DNA of 64,000 nucleotides from contig CAXHTR010000008.1 in the NCBI GenBank assembly GCA_964019655.1, positions 806,001 to 870,000 on the forward strand, read 5' to 3'. The stretch comes from Perkinsela sp. pyNocScin1 (Eukaryota > Euglenozoa > Kinetoplastea > Prokinetoplastida > Perkinselidae). The notes beneath the pieces were generated by a model. It was not told the DNA's origin. It saw nothing but the letters and a program-made list of their open reading frames with translations, and did not search any database. Below, one piece after another: positions 45,698 through 55,729 of the stretch. Made by a program: the position numbers and the translations under genes. The stretch's first letter is position 1, and each line of letters opens with the position of its first letter.

Positions 45698-46930
45698 ACT
45701 GTTTACTACATTTTAATTTTAATTCAACTTAGATTAGACAGCCCGACGTCGAGAACGAGTGCGTATAGTGAAATCACAGTAAACTTTGCAGACGGGCAGC
45801 CCATCGAAGCAGACATAGAGCTGGAGCGTGCCCCACCGGTCATCGATGCCCACCACCCTGCATATCATCACATCCTCGGTCGACGCAGCGCACACTTTAG
45901 TGTTGTGGCCATTCTCCAAGCGTTGCACCTTCTCCCCAGCTCGTTCCAAGGCTGTGACCAAGCGATGTACACACTGCGAGAGAAGCCAACATCTTTCTTC
46001 GGCGCAGATAATGCCGTGTGGATGAGCGCGAAGCATTTTGCATCCTATCACTTCCGGGTTGACGAGTGTGGCAGCGACATGGCGCGTGGGGCACAGGTGC
46101 CGTTCTATCAAGCAGAGTGCCACATCGATGGGCAGCGCTTTAAGGGCTCGCCCGCGCTCACACAAGAAAGCGCGCGCCAAGCAGCGGCGAACAGAGCTTT
46201 ACAGAGCATCCGCCGGCTGTTTCAAAAGAGATCCTCCGAGGGCTACGTTGTTTCGCAGTTCCGGGTGCAAGAAAAACCGCAGAGCGAAATCAAAAAGATC
46301 AATCGCGTTGTCCTCCACATGCAGCAGCACGTGCGAGAGTTCGCAAAGCGCACCGCTCTCATGCGTGCGATTTGTGCAGAGGAGAGACCAACGCAGAGTA
46401 TGCAGTGCAAGCTAAAAAATTACTTGAAAGACCGATTGCTACCGACAAATTTGGATATCGACGTACAGGGCCGAAGCGTCAAAGGTGCGGAAGAAAATGA
46501 CGGGCAGAGTGAATTCACCGTTATTTTTCATGTGAATGGGCAGGCCTTTCGGAGCACGGGCTGCAACTCTCGATCAAAGGCAGTGGAAGATGCGGTGAGG
46601 ACTGCACTGGAAAACTTTTCGTGTGCACGCGAGTTTCCATTCAGCTCAGAGCGCTACTTCGAGTTGGTCGCCTGGGCCAAGCGGCAGAGCACCGTTCCAC
46701 GTGTGCTCTTCCGGGTTATACAAGATGGCCCGAGGCGCTCGACACTGCGCATTGGTGGCAACCTCTACAAAGCGCAGAAAGCCAGCTATACAGCTGCCTG
46801 TCTTCTCGGGAATACGACGTACTTGGGTGTTTCTGTACGAAATATTTCTGCGGCGCTGGAAATGGCGGTACGTACTGCCTTATGGGTTCTCCAGGTATCG
46901 AGCAAGCCGGAGTTAGCGCATAAATTTTGA
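45698..46930 (+). CDS. multi-dsRBD-like RNA-binding protein, start codon unclear
   Basis: The frame is open from 45698; the first ATG is at 45965 (MYTLREKPTSFFG), giving 321 residues. Three segments look like double-stranded-RNA-binding domains: FYQAECHIDGQRFKG then TQESARQAAANRALQSI; SEFTVIFHVNGQAF then SKAVEDAVRTALENF; and VLFRVIQDGPRR with ISAALEMAVRTALWVL. Each fits the dsRBD plan of a beta-sheet with a final (K)xA(K)xxAAxxAL helix. Upstream of the ATG the same frame reads EITVNFADGQPIEADIELER, similar in type, so another partial domain may be translated from a non-AUG start. Kinetoplastid mitochondrial RNA processing uses several such proteins; that link is inference. Confidence 0.6.
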   Translation, partial: TVYYILILIQLRLDSPTSRTSAYSEITVNFADGQPIEADIELERAPPVIDAHHPAYHHILGRRSAHFSVVAILQALHLLPSSFQGCDQAMYTLREKPTSFFGADNAVWMSAKHFASYHFRVDECGSDMARGAQVPFYQAECHIDGQRFKGSPALTQESARQAAANRALQSIRRLFQKRSSEGYVVSQFRVQEKPQSEIKKINRVVLHMQQHVREFAKRTALMRAICAEERPTQSMQCKLKNYLKDRLLPTNLDIDVQGRSVKGAEENDGQSEFTVIFHVNGQAFRSTGCNSRSKAVEDAVRTALENFSCAREFPFSSERYFELVAWAKRQSTVPRVLFRVIQDGPRRSTLRIGGNLYKAQKASYTAACLLGNTTYLGVSVRNISAALEMAVRTALWVLQVSSKPELAHKF

Positions 46931-47152
46931 AAAGAGTTTCGAGTCGATACACTTGCATAGAGCTATAGAAATAAAAGAAAGTAAAAATGAGAAAATTGAA
47001 GAATATCAGAGAGAAAATATAGCATAATCCCAAACATTCGTTCATCACAAGCCAGTGATACAGTCAGTGAGTTCTTTGTAAACTAAACTGCAAAAGACCC
47101 AGTAGCACCAATTTACTATACTTTATACTTTTTGAACTCTACTCACGCACAA

Positions 47153-48370
47153 ATGGTCAAAGAGACAAAATTCTACGATCTTCTTGGTGTCCAGCCCGGC
47201 GTCGACGAGGACGCGCTGAAGCGCGCCTACCGCAAGCTCGCGCTCAAGTACCACCCCGACAAGAACAAGGAGGAGGGCGCGCAGGAGAAGTTCAAGGAGA
47301 TCTCCGTCGCCTACGAGGTCCTCTCTGACCCCGAGAAGCGCAAGCGCTACGACGCATACGGCGAGAAGGGCGTCGACGACGAGATGCAGGGCATGGACGC
47401 CTCCGACATCTTCTCGCACTTCTTCGGCGGCGGCCGCCGCCAGCGCGGCGAGCCGAAGCCCAAGGATATCGTCCACGAGCTCCCGGTCCCGCTCGAGGCC
47501 TTCTACACGGGCAAAGTCTCCAAGCTCGCGATCACGCGCGACCGCTTCTGCGGCAAGTGCGACGGCCGCGGCACGAACAAGCCGGGCGTCGACGCCACGT
47601 GCAGGGACTGCCACGGCTCCGGCGTCCAGAACGTCACGCGCCAGCTCGGGCCCATGTTCGTCCAGCAGATGCAGATCCAGTGCCCGCGCTGCAACGGCCG
47701 CGGCGTCGCGTGCAAGCCAGAGGACCGCTGCAAGGGCTGCGACGGCAAGCAGGTGATCAAGGAGAAAAAGATATTCGAGGTCCACATCGACAAGGGCGCG
47801 AAGAAGGGCGACCACGTCACGTTTACCGGCGAGGGCGACCAGATCGCCGGCGTGCGCCTCTCGGGCGACATCATCATCGTCTTCGACCAGAAGCCACACC
47901 CACTCTTCCACCGCAACGGCTCGCACCTCATCATCGAGCGCTCCATCTCTCTGTCGGAGGCCCTCACCGGCTGCCAGATCGTCATTGACCACCTCGACGG
48001 GCGCAAGCTTTTGCTCAAGGCGGCCCCCGGCGCCGTCATCGATCCTGCCTTCCTGTGGGCCGTCGACCGCGAGGGCATGCCCGTGCCCGGCACCGGCGGC
48101 GTCGAAAAAGGTCAGCTCATCGTCAAGGTCAAGGTCGACTTCCCGCGAAACGTCAGCGCGCAGCAGAGCGAGGCGCTCCGCACCATCCTCGGTGCGCCAC
48201 CCACCCCAGCCGGCGCTGCGAGCGCTGAGGAGTGCTTCATGGTCCCGACGAAGATGGACATCCGCGAGGAGAGCCAACAGCGCCGCGCCCGCGGCGGCTT
48301 CCACTTCGTCGACGCTGACGAGGCAGACATGCACGGCGGCCCGCAGACCGCGTCGTGCGCCCAGCAGTGA
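47153..48370 (+). CDS. type I DnaJ/Hsp40 (Ydj1/DNAJA type) with CaaX box
   Basis: 405 residues; ATG at 47153 ([14 protein letters not shown]). J-domain with YHPDKN, G/F region ([10 protein letters not shown]), four zinc-finger repeats [32 protein letters not shown], then the C-terminal substrate domains. Ends in CAQQ, a CaaX box; a terminal Gln favours farnesylation, as on Ydj1-like proteins that work at ER and mitochondrial surfaces. Co-chaperone of cytosolic Hsp70. Strong GC third-position bias, as for an abundant protein. Confidence 0.96.
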   Translation: MVKETKFYDLLGVQPGVDEDALKRAYRKLALKYHPDKNKEEGAQEKFKEISVAYEVLSDPEKRKRYDAYGEKGVDDEMQGMDASDIFSHFFGGGRRQRGEPKPKDIVHELPVPLEAFYTGKVSKLAITRDRFCGKCDGRGTNKPGVDATCRDCHGSGVQNVTRQLGPMFVQQMQIQCPRCNGRGVACKPEDRCKGCDGKQVIKEKKIFEVHIDKGAKKGDHVTFTGEGDQIAGVRLSGDIIIVFDQKPHPLFHRNGSHLIIERSISLSEALTGCQIVIDHLDGRKLLLKAAPGAVIDPAFLWAVDREGMPVPGTGGVEKGQLIVKVKVDFPRNVSAQQSEALRTILGAPPTPAGAASAEECFMVPTKMDIREESQQRRARGGFHFVDADEADMHGGPQTASCAQQ

Positions 48371-48548
48371 GCGCGCGGCAACTCCACCCGGCCGTGGACT
48401 GGGTGTCTTGCACAGATGAAGCTTAAGATTCGATTCGGTCACTAAAGAATATCCTGATTTCGCGTAGAATGACTTTGAGAGAAGATTTCTATGTTGATAG
48501 AATTTTTTTAGGTTTTTGTATTTTCGCTGTGTTTCGCTCATATTTCCC

Positions 48549-49442
48549 ATGCGCCAGTTTCAGCGATCGCTTTCCCTTAGAGCGACGAGTTGTCCCCCAA
48601 GCACCTTTGAGACTTTTGCAAAGGTAAGGCACTGCTCCATGAGCGCGACGATGAAGTCCTTTGTGCTGTCCCTCCGCAGCGACACACAGCTGCCGATGGC
48701 CAAGGTCATGGCCTGCGTCAAGGCGTGCGGCCAGGACAGGGAGCGCTGCGTCGCGTGGCTGCAGGAGAACTGCGCCGCCGTCAGCGTCCGGCCGGCGCGC
48801 GCGGGCGCCGACAAGCAGGGGCTCCTCGTGTGCGTGGCCGACCCGCTGCAGTCCGCGTGCATATTGGAGGTCACGTGCGACACAGAGTTTGGCGCCCGGA
48901 GCGAGAATTTCGTTGCCTTCGCCGAGAAGCTGGCGGGTCGCTTGAAAGACATCAAAATCACTGACCCCGTCGAGGTCGTCGCTGACATCAAGTGCGGCGC
49001 CATCGAGGACGCCCACGTGCTCCACAACCAGCTCAAGGAGCAGATCAACGTGCCCATGGCGTACACGCTGCGCGCCCCGGACGGAGAGCCCGGTCGGCAC
49101 TTCTTCGGGAAGTACGCCCACACCTTCGGCGAGCGAATGGGCGCGGGCCTCGGCCAGTTCGTCACAGCAGTGCACCTCACAGCGGCCGAAGCTGTTCCCG
49201 AGGCGCAGCACGAAAAAATTGTAGCGCTCGCGGACAGTGTCTGCCGGCACATGGTCGCGACGAGTGGCCTCTACGACACGGAAGTCGTTATGGTCGACGG
49301 CATCGCGCAGAATTTTTTCAAAAAGCCGCTGGCCGAGCAAAAGTACATGGGCGAGGGCGAGCCGATCGCCGCGTGGCTCCGGGCGCAGGCGGGCGTCGAT
49401 CTGAAGGTCACAGGGTACGAAACCCGCCGGCTGGGGCGCTAG
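48549..49442 (+). CDS. TSFM: mitochondrial elongation factor Ts
   Basis: 297 residues; ATG at 48549 gives MRQFQRSLSLRATS, a good presequence. The UBA-like start is modified (SDTQLPMAKVMACVKACGQD, equivalent to the (R).(T)(G)…(M).C(K).AL signature), followed by LEVTCDTEFGARSENFVAFA, which corresponds to the family's E.NCETDFV.RN..F. C-terminal core: LGQFVTAVHLTA. EF-Ts regenerates EF-Tu·GTP. The core is divergent (CDTEFGARSE for C.TDFV.RN), so I am confident in the family but not in every residue alignment. Confidence 0.85.
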   Translation: MRQFQRSLSLRATSCPPSTFETFAKVRHCSMSATMKSFVLSLRSDTQLPMAKVMACVKACGQDRERCVAWLQENCAAVSVRPARAGADKQGLLVCVADPLQSACILEVTCDTEFGARSENFVAFAEKLAGRLKDIKITDPVEVVADIKCGAIEDAHVLHNQLKEQINVPMAYTLRAPDGEPGRHFFGKYAHTFGERMGAGLGQFVTAVHLTAAEAVPEAQHEKIVALADSVCRHMVATSGLYDTEVVMVDGIAQNFFKKPLAEQKYMGEGEPIAAWLRAQAGVDLKVTGYETRRLGR

Positions 49443-49541
49443 ACAATGAGGAATTGTTGCGCTGTGAGTAATTTTTGAGTAATTTCAGTTTTCGCAAGTA
49501 AAAATAATTGGAATCTTTCCCTTATTGTCAATAGACTTAAG

Positions 49542-50555
49542 ATGCGGCCGATGCTCCCGCGGCGTCTCTCGCTTCGCGCAGCGCTCCAGCGCTACCCGAC
49601 CCGCGAGGCAGTGCTCCTGACAGCGACACATCGATTACAGACGACGACGAGCCACGCGTCTGTCCCCGCCTTCGCTCGCTCGACTGTGAAGAAAATTGAC
49701 CTCGCTGACCTGGACGACGACGACGACGTGACGTACCGCAAGCCGCGCGTGCTCCCCGAGGGCAAGTGCGACCTCTGCGGCGTGCAGTTTGAGAACGACA
49801 TGGCGCTGCTGCACCACGTCCACCTGCAGCACCTCAAGGTTGTGTGCGAGTACAGCAGCAGCAACCCGAAGGACTGGCACTTCCCGCCGGACACCATTTT
49901 CCAGTGCCGGCACTGCCCGCTCACGGTGAACAACCCGAAGAGCTACAACAAGCTCGAGCAGCTGCTCACACACATGAACAAGGCGCACCCGACGCGCTTC
50001 CCAAAGCGCAAGTGCGAGATCGCGACAGTGCCGGGCATCCCCTGCCCGCACTGCACGAAGCGCTTCGCGACGCCGGCGCTCCTCGCCACGCACGAGTGGG
50101 CCGACCACGGCAAGAGCTTCGACAAGAAGCCGTGGCGCTGCGAGTCGTGCATGCCGTGCGGGCGCTCGTTCGCGGACCCCATCGTCCTCATGCAGCACAT
50201 CCTGACGACGCACGGCGAGGAGTCGAACCTCGAGGAGGCGCAGCGGCAGATGGTCGAGCGCAATGCGACGGAGCTCGATGGCGATGCCCTCGTCAAGTCG
50301 CGCACAGGCGTCTTCGACTGCTATTTCTGCGAGAAGTCCGTGCAGACGCTCAGCGCGCTCGCCGCGCATATCGTGGGCAAGCACAGCAAGCTCGGCGTCA
50401 ACGTCCAGCCGCACCTTTTTCAGAAATGCTTCGGCGCTGAGGGTTTCGAGATGCTCTCGTGCCAGTTCGCTGACTGTAAAAACAAGTTTGTGCGCAAGGA
50501 GGACAAGGCGGTGCACGAGAAGCGCTGCATCCTCGGAAAAAAGCCGAAAAAGTGA
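49542..50555 (+). CDS. mitochondrial C2H2 zinc-finger protein (about five fingers)
   Basis: 337 residues; ATG at 49542. Presequence MRPMLPRRLSLRAALQRY. Fingers: CDLCGVQFENDMALLHHVHL; CRHCPLTVNN…LLTHMNKAH; CPHCTKRFATPALLATHEW; CESCMPCGRSF…LMQHILTTH; CYFCEKSVQTLSALAAHIVG; a last CQFADCKNKF…HEKRC. A pair or more of C2H2 fingers behind a mitochondrial signal is seen in RNA-editing ligase/endonuclease complex scaffold proteins of kinetoplastids, but I see no OB-fold signature here and do not assign it to one. Acidic DDDDD tract at about 57-62 separates the presequence from finger 1. Confidence 0.75.
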   Translation: MRPMLPRRLSLRAALQRYPTREAVLLTATHRLQTTTSHASVPAFARSTVKKIDLADLDDDDDVTYRKPRVLPEGKCDLCGVQFENDMALLHHVHLQHLKVVCEYSSSNPKDWHFPPDTIFQCRHCPLTVNNPKSYNKLEQLLTHMNKAHPTRFPKRKCEIATVPGIPCPHCTKRFATPALLATHEWADHGKSFDKKPWRCESCMPCGRSFADPIVLMQHILTTHGEESNLEEAQRQMVERNATELDGDALVKSRTGVFDCYFCEKSVQTLSALAAHIVGKHSKLGVNVQPHLFQKCFGAEGFEMLSCQFADCKNKFVRKEDKAVHEKRCILGKKPKK

Positions 50556-50645
50556 TGTGGTTGTGAGTTCAACTCCGGGCAGGGTGATTTTCGATTTGAC
50601 ATAAATATTTTTTTGAATCTCAAAATTTTCTCACAAAAACTTATA

Positions 50646-51140
50646 ATGACAGAAGCAGCTGTGGACCCGCAGGTGAGCAAGCGCCTGCTCCGCGATTATC
50701 GCTCGATCATACAGAACCCGCCGACAGGCATCACCGCGGCGCCGCGCGAGGACAACATCCTGCAGTGGGACGCAATTATTTTCGGTCCGGAGGACACGTG
50801 CTTCGCGGCTGGGACGTTCTCCCTCGAGCTCACGTTCTCGAATGACTACCCCGAGAAGGCGCCCAAGATCAAGTTCCTCACGCAGATGTTCCACCCCAAC
50901 ATTTACAAGGGCGGCCACATCTGCCTCGACATACTGCAGGACAAGTGGAGCTCGACGTACGACGTCGCCGGCATTCTGACGTCGATCCAGAGCCTGCTCG
51001 CGGACCCGAACCCGGACTCGCCAGCGAACACGGAGGCAGCCGAGATGTACAGGGACCACCGGTCGCAGTACGAGCGGACAGTCATCGCGATGATCAAGGC
51101 GCAGATGGAGAGCGACAGCGATAGCAGTGATGGAGAGTAA
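50646..51140 (+). CDS. RAD6: ubiquitin-conjugating enzyme E2 (RAD6/UBE2A type)
   Basis: 164 residues; ATG at 50646 (MTEAAVDPQVSKRLLRDY). UBC core: NPPTGITAAPREDNILQWDA, SNDYPEKAPKIKFLT, MFHPNIYKGGHICLDIL (catalytic Cys in HPN…CLD), WSSTYDVAGILTSIQSLLAD, NPDSPANTEAAEMY. The acidic tail (ESDSDSSDGE) matches RAD6-type E2s that ubiquitylate histone H2B and PCNA. Last gene of the plus-strand unit. Confidence 0.95.
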   Translation: MTEAAVDPQVSKRLLRDYRSIIQNPPTGITAAPREDNILQWDAIIFGPEDTCFAAGTFSLELTFSNDYPEKAPKIKFLTQMFHPNIYKGGHICLDILQDKWSSTYDVAGILTSIQSLLADPNPDSPANTEAAEMYRDHRSQYERTVIAMIKAQMESDSDSSDGE

Positions 51141-52878
51141 GCGGCGCGATGAAGGGACGATCAATCTACACGTGTCGAATAGAGCTTGAATGAGAGGACT
51201 GGGCGAGTCAGATAGAATGCTGTGTCGATTTACCTTTGCGCTTTTCAGGCCTTTTCTTTGTAATTGAAGCTTGAAAATTTTTGCTGTTTATTTCTTTTCA
51301 AAAGACATTTTTAATGTACTGCAAGTCCTCTATTTAGGCTCGGGTGCAGCGAATTCAATCTGCACACTGAGTGCATCAAGTGGACGAGATGTTTTGTACG
51401 TTTTTTCAATCCCAACATGATGCGAATGATTAGAAGTTTGAACGTAATGAAACTTCAAAAATTACGAGGCTTTGCATGGACTGAAACAATTTTACACTTT
51501 CAGATTCGTGGGGTCAGAAGACTCCTGTCTGCGTATTCGCAAGAAATTTGAGCCTTTAAGGCTCATGGAAAGTGAGAAAATACAGTTCCCGAGAAATCGC
51601 ATACGGAGCAACGTGCGCGATTCAATCGACTCAGGCTTCTCACGATGAATGCATCCTTATAGATGCAAGCATGAATATCTCTGGTGTTTTTGCTCTCTCT
51701 TCGTTCATGGAATATCCTGATATGGCACGGCCTCACGAGGCTCACATTTGCGAGAGTCCTTTTTGGGGCTTACGTCCGTATCGTGCGTTTTAGATGGCGT
51801 TCGTGGGCATTCCTCATGTGAATCACACTTCGCAGAGCCTACCTTCTGAAATAGCTTGATTTGTGTAAGTTTTTCATCTTACTTCGTAGTAAACAAGGAA
51901 CGTCGACAACAAGTAGAGCGAGAAATAAAGAGGTGGATCTTGAGGTACAGGCGTCTTGTTTTTAACCGCGCTGCACGACGGCGTTGTCGCACAACTACGT
52001 GGGCCCTCGGCAGAAATTCATGAAGATTGCCCCCCATAGCCGTGTCCTCTTCGACATAGCGGTATATGTCCCACTCATGCACCCGTTTCAAACGAGGGTG
52101 GTCATGGCGCCAGGATGCAGCGATTTTTTGGGGCGTGAGACGCCTACGCATATCAGGTTCCCGTAGCTTGGCTTCAACTATTGCGCTTCGCTCGGGGTCA
52201 TTGCGCAATCTGGTCCCTCTCTTTGCCGCAGCAGCGCGATCAGCTCGAGCTTGTGCTTCTGGTGCACGATACTCGTCTCTTCCGCGCGAGCCTCGCCTAA
52301 TTTCTAGCCCAAGAAGCTGCGGAGAGATCTCACATTCCGCAGCAATAGTCTTCCTTAGCTTTCCTCGGCGTAAGCATTTGTACGACGAATGTTTTTAACA
52401 TCTACCACAATTCTTCACTTTGATGGAGATTGAAATCGTTTCCCTTACTTTTCATTCCGCTGCGACGAAACTGCTGTCTTTGTATTTAATCGGTCGTACG
52501 ACTTCTCCAGCTTCTTTCACATGCTTTCGAGATTGTTATCTTTGACAACATTTCTTTCGATTACGGTACACAATCTTCCTGTGCCCTTGTCTTCAGAAAT
52601 CTGCTCAATAGCACTCTGACGGGTTACTAACTTCTACGGATGGGTAAAATTTTTAAGCTTTGGCCTTTATCTCGTGGGACATTCTCCTAGAGGGATGCAA
52701 CATCGTCAAATTGATCTCACAAATCTTCCTCAGAGCCACAAATGTAACTTTCATTTCAATATCATCAAAGTCTACGAGAAGAGAATATTCGTCGAGAGTC
52801 CGAGGACTACCTGAACGCATAGAATTGGGACTTAAGCACATTTTAAAGTATTAACCATATCACCACAGACACATACAC
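51141..52878. other. convergent strand-switch region (probable termination zone)
   Basis: Plus-strand genes end at 51140 and minus-strand genes end at 52879. The 1.7 kb between is AT-rich. It holds the IS30 relic at 51879-52400. In 51141-51878 and 52401-52878 I find no gene; short open frames there lack motifs and codon bias. The other convergent switch (2206-11273) is also where mobile-element relics collect. Confidence 0.55.
51879..52400 (-). pseudogene. IS30-family transposase relic (copy 3)
   Basis: Minus-strand frame readable from about 52380 down to 51879. HTH region: RRGKLRKTIAAECEISPQLL then GLEIRRGSRGR, equal to IS30 IA..(L/C)..S…(S/R)EI+R. Then EYRAPEAQARADRAAAKRG (the Y.A..AQ motif), LRNDPERSAIVEAKLRE, LTPQKIAASWRHDHPRLKRV and WDIYRYVEED, matching (L/S)(S/T)P(E/Q)QIA…ETIYRYI. 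It then degenerates before the DDE catalytic domain. No in-frame start is needed for a relic. It is a different subfamily member from copies 1 and 2. Confidence 0.65.
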
Positions 52879-53547
52879 CTACTCGCTGTCCTTCTCAATC
52901 ACCAAGAACTTGTTGTCCCAGTGCAAAAACTTTCCAGACCCACGCCACTTACGCAGATCGAGGTCCCCGCTCAGGTTGTTGTGCGCGATGATGAGGTCCT
53001 GCATGCCAGCTGGGAGGCGGCTGATGTCCACGGTCCCCGTAAAGAGGTTGAACCCGAGCGAGAGCCGCTTCAGTCCCGGAGGCAGCGCGCGGAGGTCGAT
53101 GGTCCCCGAGAGCTGGTTGTACGCCACGTCGAGGCGCTCAAGCGATCCCGGCAGGCGCGTCAGGTCCACTGTCCCCTCAAAATTGTTGTTGGAGAGGTAC
53201 AGGAGCCGCATGCAGTTCGGCAGCCGGGTCAGGTCGAGCGACCCGCCCAGCGTATTCCATCGCAGATTGCACGCCGTCACGGACGGTGGGAGCCACCGTA
53301 GGTCGACCTTCCCGCCGAGCGCGAAGCCCTCCCACGTAATGCTCTCGACTTCAGCAGATGCATTGCACTCTACAAGCGGCCACTTCTCGATGTCCATCAG
53401 CACGCCGTCCGCGTCCTGAAAGCGCTGCAGTTTAGCCATGCTGCTAACCAAGAGCTCCGTGAGGGCCTGCTGTGGGAGTGTTTCGCAGCTCACGCGGCCG
53501 AAGTGGCCGGGGTCTGCTGCTGATAGGCATGATATTGCGTAAGGCAT
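52879..53547 (-). CDS. leucine-rich-repeat protein
   Basis: 222 residues; ATG at 53547. Five to six repeats of about 23 residues: LPPSVTACNLRWNTLGGSLD, LPNCMRLLYLSNNNFEGTVD, LPGSLERLDVAYNQLSGTID, LPPGLKRLSLGFNLFTGTVD, LPAGMQDLIIAHNNLSGDLD. The pattern LPxxLxxLxLxxNxLxGTxDL is the irregular LRR type abundant in some protists. No signal peptide or membrane anchor visible. Ends KFLVIEKDSE. Function cannot be inferred beyond protein binding. About 280 gene-free bases separate it from SUV3. Confidence 0.8.
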   Translation of the reverse strand: MPYAISCLSAADPGHFGRVSCETLPQQALTELLVSSMAKLQRFQDADGVLMDIEKWPLVECNASAEVESITWEGFALGGKVDLRWLPPSVTACNLRWNTLGGSLDLTRLPNCMRLLYLSNNNFEGTVDLTRLPGSLERLDVAYNQLSGTIDLRALPPGLKRLSLGFNLFTGTVDISRLPAGMQDLIIAHNNLSGDLDLRKWRGSGKFLHWDNKFLVIEKDSE

Positions 53548-53830
53548 TGTATCTCGAGAAAAGCGAAGCGAAAGTAATTTTGGGAGAACCCGGACGTGTT
53601 CAGCTCATACATTGACCTTTGGGGAAAGTTGATATAGAACAGGTGAGGGAAAGTTGTGGGGTAGATAGGGGCACATCGATTTTCGGCTTTTTTGAACTCT
53701 TCAGGACTGAAGTCGCAAAGGGAGACACAGCGAGCTCAGAAATACGACTATCGATGCAAACACGAATTTATCTCCTTTGCTTTTCCATGAACAGTAGACC
53801 TCTTCAGGAATTTTTCAGTACCACACTAGA

Positions 53831-55729
53831 CTATCCCCGCTCAGCCTTCTTCCTGAGTCTTACTCGAATAGCATCCGTACACGGGTCAACAATATCCGTC
53901 GCCGCCGGCGATTTCTCGTCCACCGGCGCCTTCCCAGCGCCCCTCGCGGGCCCACCCAGCGCCGCCTTCATCGCTGTCACAATCTCGCCCTTCAGCGCCT
54001 TCGCCCGCTCGAGCTCGACGAACGTCTTTTGGAAGCGCCACGCGAGCCAGCCGTACGCCTCGACCATGCGGAACCGCCACTCGAGCGCCGGCAGGTCCCG
54101 CGGCAGCGGGGCACTGTCTATAGATGTCCCGATTCGCACGCGGTGCGGCGCAGCCGCGTGGTGCTCGGCCCACTGGCGCAGCGTGCGAAGCGTCTCGTCG
54201 CCGTGCGCGCTCAAAGGCGTGAAGCAGAAGATGACGAGGTCGCTGAGCGCGAGCGGCACGCTGTGGAGCGCCTTCGCGATGGGCAGAAGGCTTCGCGATA
54301 TGTCGCAGACGTGAAAATACTTCGACGTCTTCACGTCCCGGACGTAGCGGCACAGCAGCTCGTGAAAATCAGTGATCTCCGGGTGCACCTGTGCATAGAC
54401 ATGCAGAATCTCGATGGACGGCAGAATGCCGGCGGACTGTATCGGGTTAAGCTTTTCCGAAAAAGCGCACCGGATGCGCTCGATAGCACTTGAATGACAC
54501 GCCGTGACGTAGCCAGCGTCCGCGAAGGACAGCCCGTAGCGCCCGGCGCGACCCGCGATCTGGAGTATTTGGGAAGTGCTCAGGGGCGCGACCGCACGCC
54601 CGTTGAACTTCTGGGTTGTTGTGAAAATTATTCGCCGGATGGCCATGTTGAGGCCGTAGGCGATGGCGTCGGTCGTCACGAGCACGTGGAAGTCGCCACG
54701 CGCCACGCCGGCATTATACGCGTCGCACTCGGCCTGCCGGACAGCGAAGGGCAGGCCGCCATATATAACGCTCACAACCGCCTTGGGGTACTGTCGCTCG
54801 ACCTGGGCTTTCACTTTAAAAACGCTGCCCCTTGAGAAGACAACGAGACAGTCGCCGCGCGTCAGCCCGCTGAAATTATGAATAGGTGTACGCTCGAGCC
54901 GGAGCGGGACGAGGCGCCGGTGCTCGACGATCTCGAGGCGCTCCCACTCGCGCGTCGCGTACAAAAGGCGCTCGACGAGCTCGAGGGCCCGGAACTCGCC
55001 GCAGAGGTGCACCTCGCGCGCTGGGACGCCGAGGAGCGCCCGCGTCCACGCCCAGCCGCGGTCGGGGTCCTCGATGAGCTGGACCTCGTCGATGACAGCG
55101 ACGTCGACGACCTCGTTGGTCGGGGTCATCTCCACAGTGCACGCGACGTGCTCGGCGAAGCCCGGGAAGATGCGCTCGTCGCCGATGAGGAGGTCGCAGG
55201 GGACGCGCTCGTTGAGCCGCGACCACACCTGCGCGGCGAGCGCCTTGAGGGGCGCGCAGTAGATGCCCGAGCGCGCCGCCGCGAGGCGTTCGAGCGCTGC
55301 GTGCGTCTTGCCGGCGTTTGTGGGCCCGGCGTGGAAGATAATTTTGCGGCGAAGGGCGCGGGCCTTGGGGTAAAAGCCCCACGGCTCGGTGAGCGAGACG
55401 AAGGCGGGCGCCTGCATCGCGATGAACCACGCGCGGAAGCGCTCCTCGAAGCACGCGAGGCGGTCGGTGAGGGAGGCGTTTTCTAGCCTGCGCGTATCCT
55501 CTGCTTTCCACTCGTAGAGCGCGGCGAAGTCGCGGACCTGGCGCAGGAGGCTCTCAACGGAGGTCGCGCAGATGCTCTCGGTGAGCTTTTCGCGGATGGT
55601 GGAGCTCTTGGAGGTGAGGTTGTAGAAGTATGCGCCCCAGTCGGTTGGTGCAGGGGCCGATGCAGTGCAGTAAGGCCGAAGGCAAAAATTTTGTATGCGT
55701 TGCTTACTAAGAGATAGGCATCTGTACAT
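53831..55729 (-). CDS. SUV3: mitochondrial RNA helicase SUV3
   Basis: 632 residues; ATG at 55729; presequence SLSKQRIQNFCLRPYC. Motif I HAGPTNAGKTHAALE, motif Ia GIYCAPLKALAAQV, motif II VIDEVQLIED, motif III CGE, motif V DAIAYGLNMAIRRI, motif VI QIAGRAGRYG. C-terminal SUV3_C element LPALEWRFRMVEAYGWLAWR is recognisable as the family's …Y.WL…F. ATP-dependent 3'-5' helicase that with an exonuclease turns over mitochondrial RNA. Tail is Ala/Lys-rich. Contains no insertion. Confidence 0.95.
   Translation of the reverse strand: MYRCLSLSKQRIQNFCLRPYCTASAPAPTDWGAYFYNLTSKSSTIREKLTESICATSVESLLRQVRDFAALYEWKAEDTRRLENASLTDRLACFEERFRAWFIAMQAPAFVSLTEPWGFYPKARALRRKIIFHAGPTNAGKTHAALERLAAARSGIYCAPLKALAAQVWSRLNERVPCDLLIGDERIFPGFAEHVACTVEMTPTNEVVDVAVIDEVQLIEDPDRGWAWTRALLGVPAREVHLCGEFRALELVERLLYATREWERLEIVEHRRLVPLRLERTPIHNFSGLTRGDCLVVFSRGSVFKVKAQVERQYPKAVVSVIYGGLPFAVRQAECDAYNAGVARGDFHVLVTTDAIAYGLNMAIRRIIFTTTQKFNGRAVAPLSTSQILQIAGRAGRYGLSFADAGYVTACHSSAIERIRCAFSEKLNPIQSAGILPSIEILHVYAQVHPEITDFHELLCRYVRDVKTSKYFHVCDISRSLLPIAKALHSVPLALSDLVIFCFTPLSAHGDETLRTLRQWAEHHAAAPHRVRIGTSIDSAPLPRDLPALEWRFRMVEAYGWLAWRFQKTFVELERAKALKGEIVTAMKAALGGPARGAGKAPVDEKSPAATDIVDPCTDAIRVRLRKKAERG

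Noticed and set aside
45734-46180. 148-codon minus-strand frame overlapping the dsRBD-like gene
   Set aside because: It would be the only strand exception in the unit and has no motif, while the plus frame has dsRBD features. Not fully excluded.
47123-48550. 475-codon minus-strand frame opposite DnaJ
   Set aside because: Leu/Val/Arg/Ala-rich low-complexity translation typical of an antisense frame; DnaJ motifs on the plus strand are complete.
49635-50516. 293-codon minus-strand frame opposite the C2H2 protein
   Set aside because: Arg/Leu/Val/Glu-rich shadow; the zinc-finger spacing on the plus strand is unambiguous.
53548-53830. Small gene between the LRR and SUV3 genes
   Set aside because: Only short frames without motifs; the plus-strand frame starting at 53619 runs into the antisense of SUV3.
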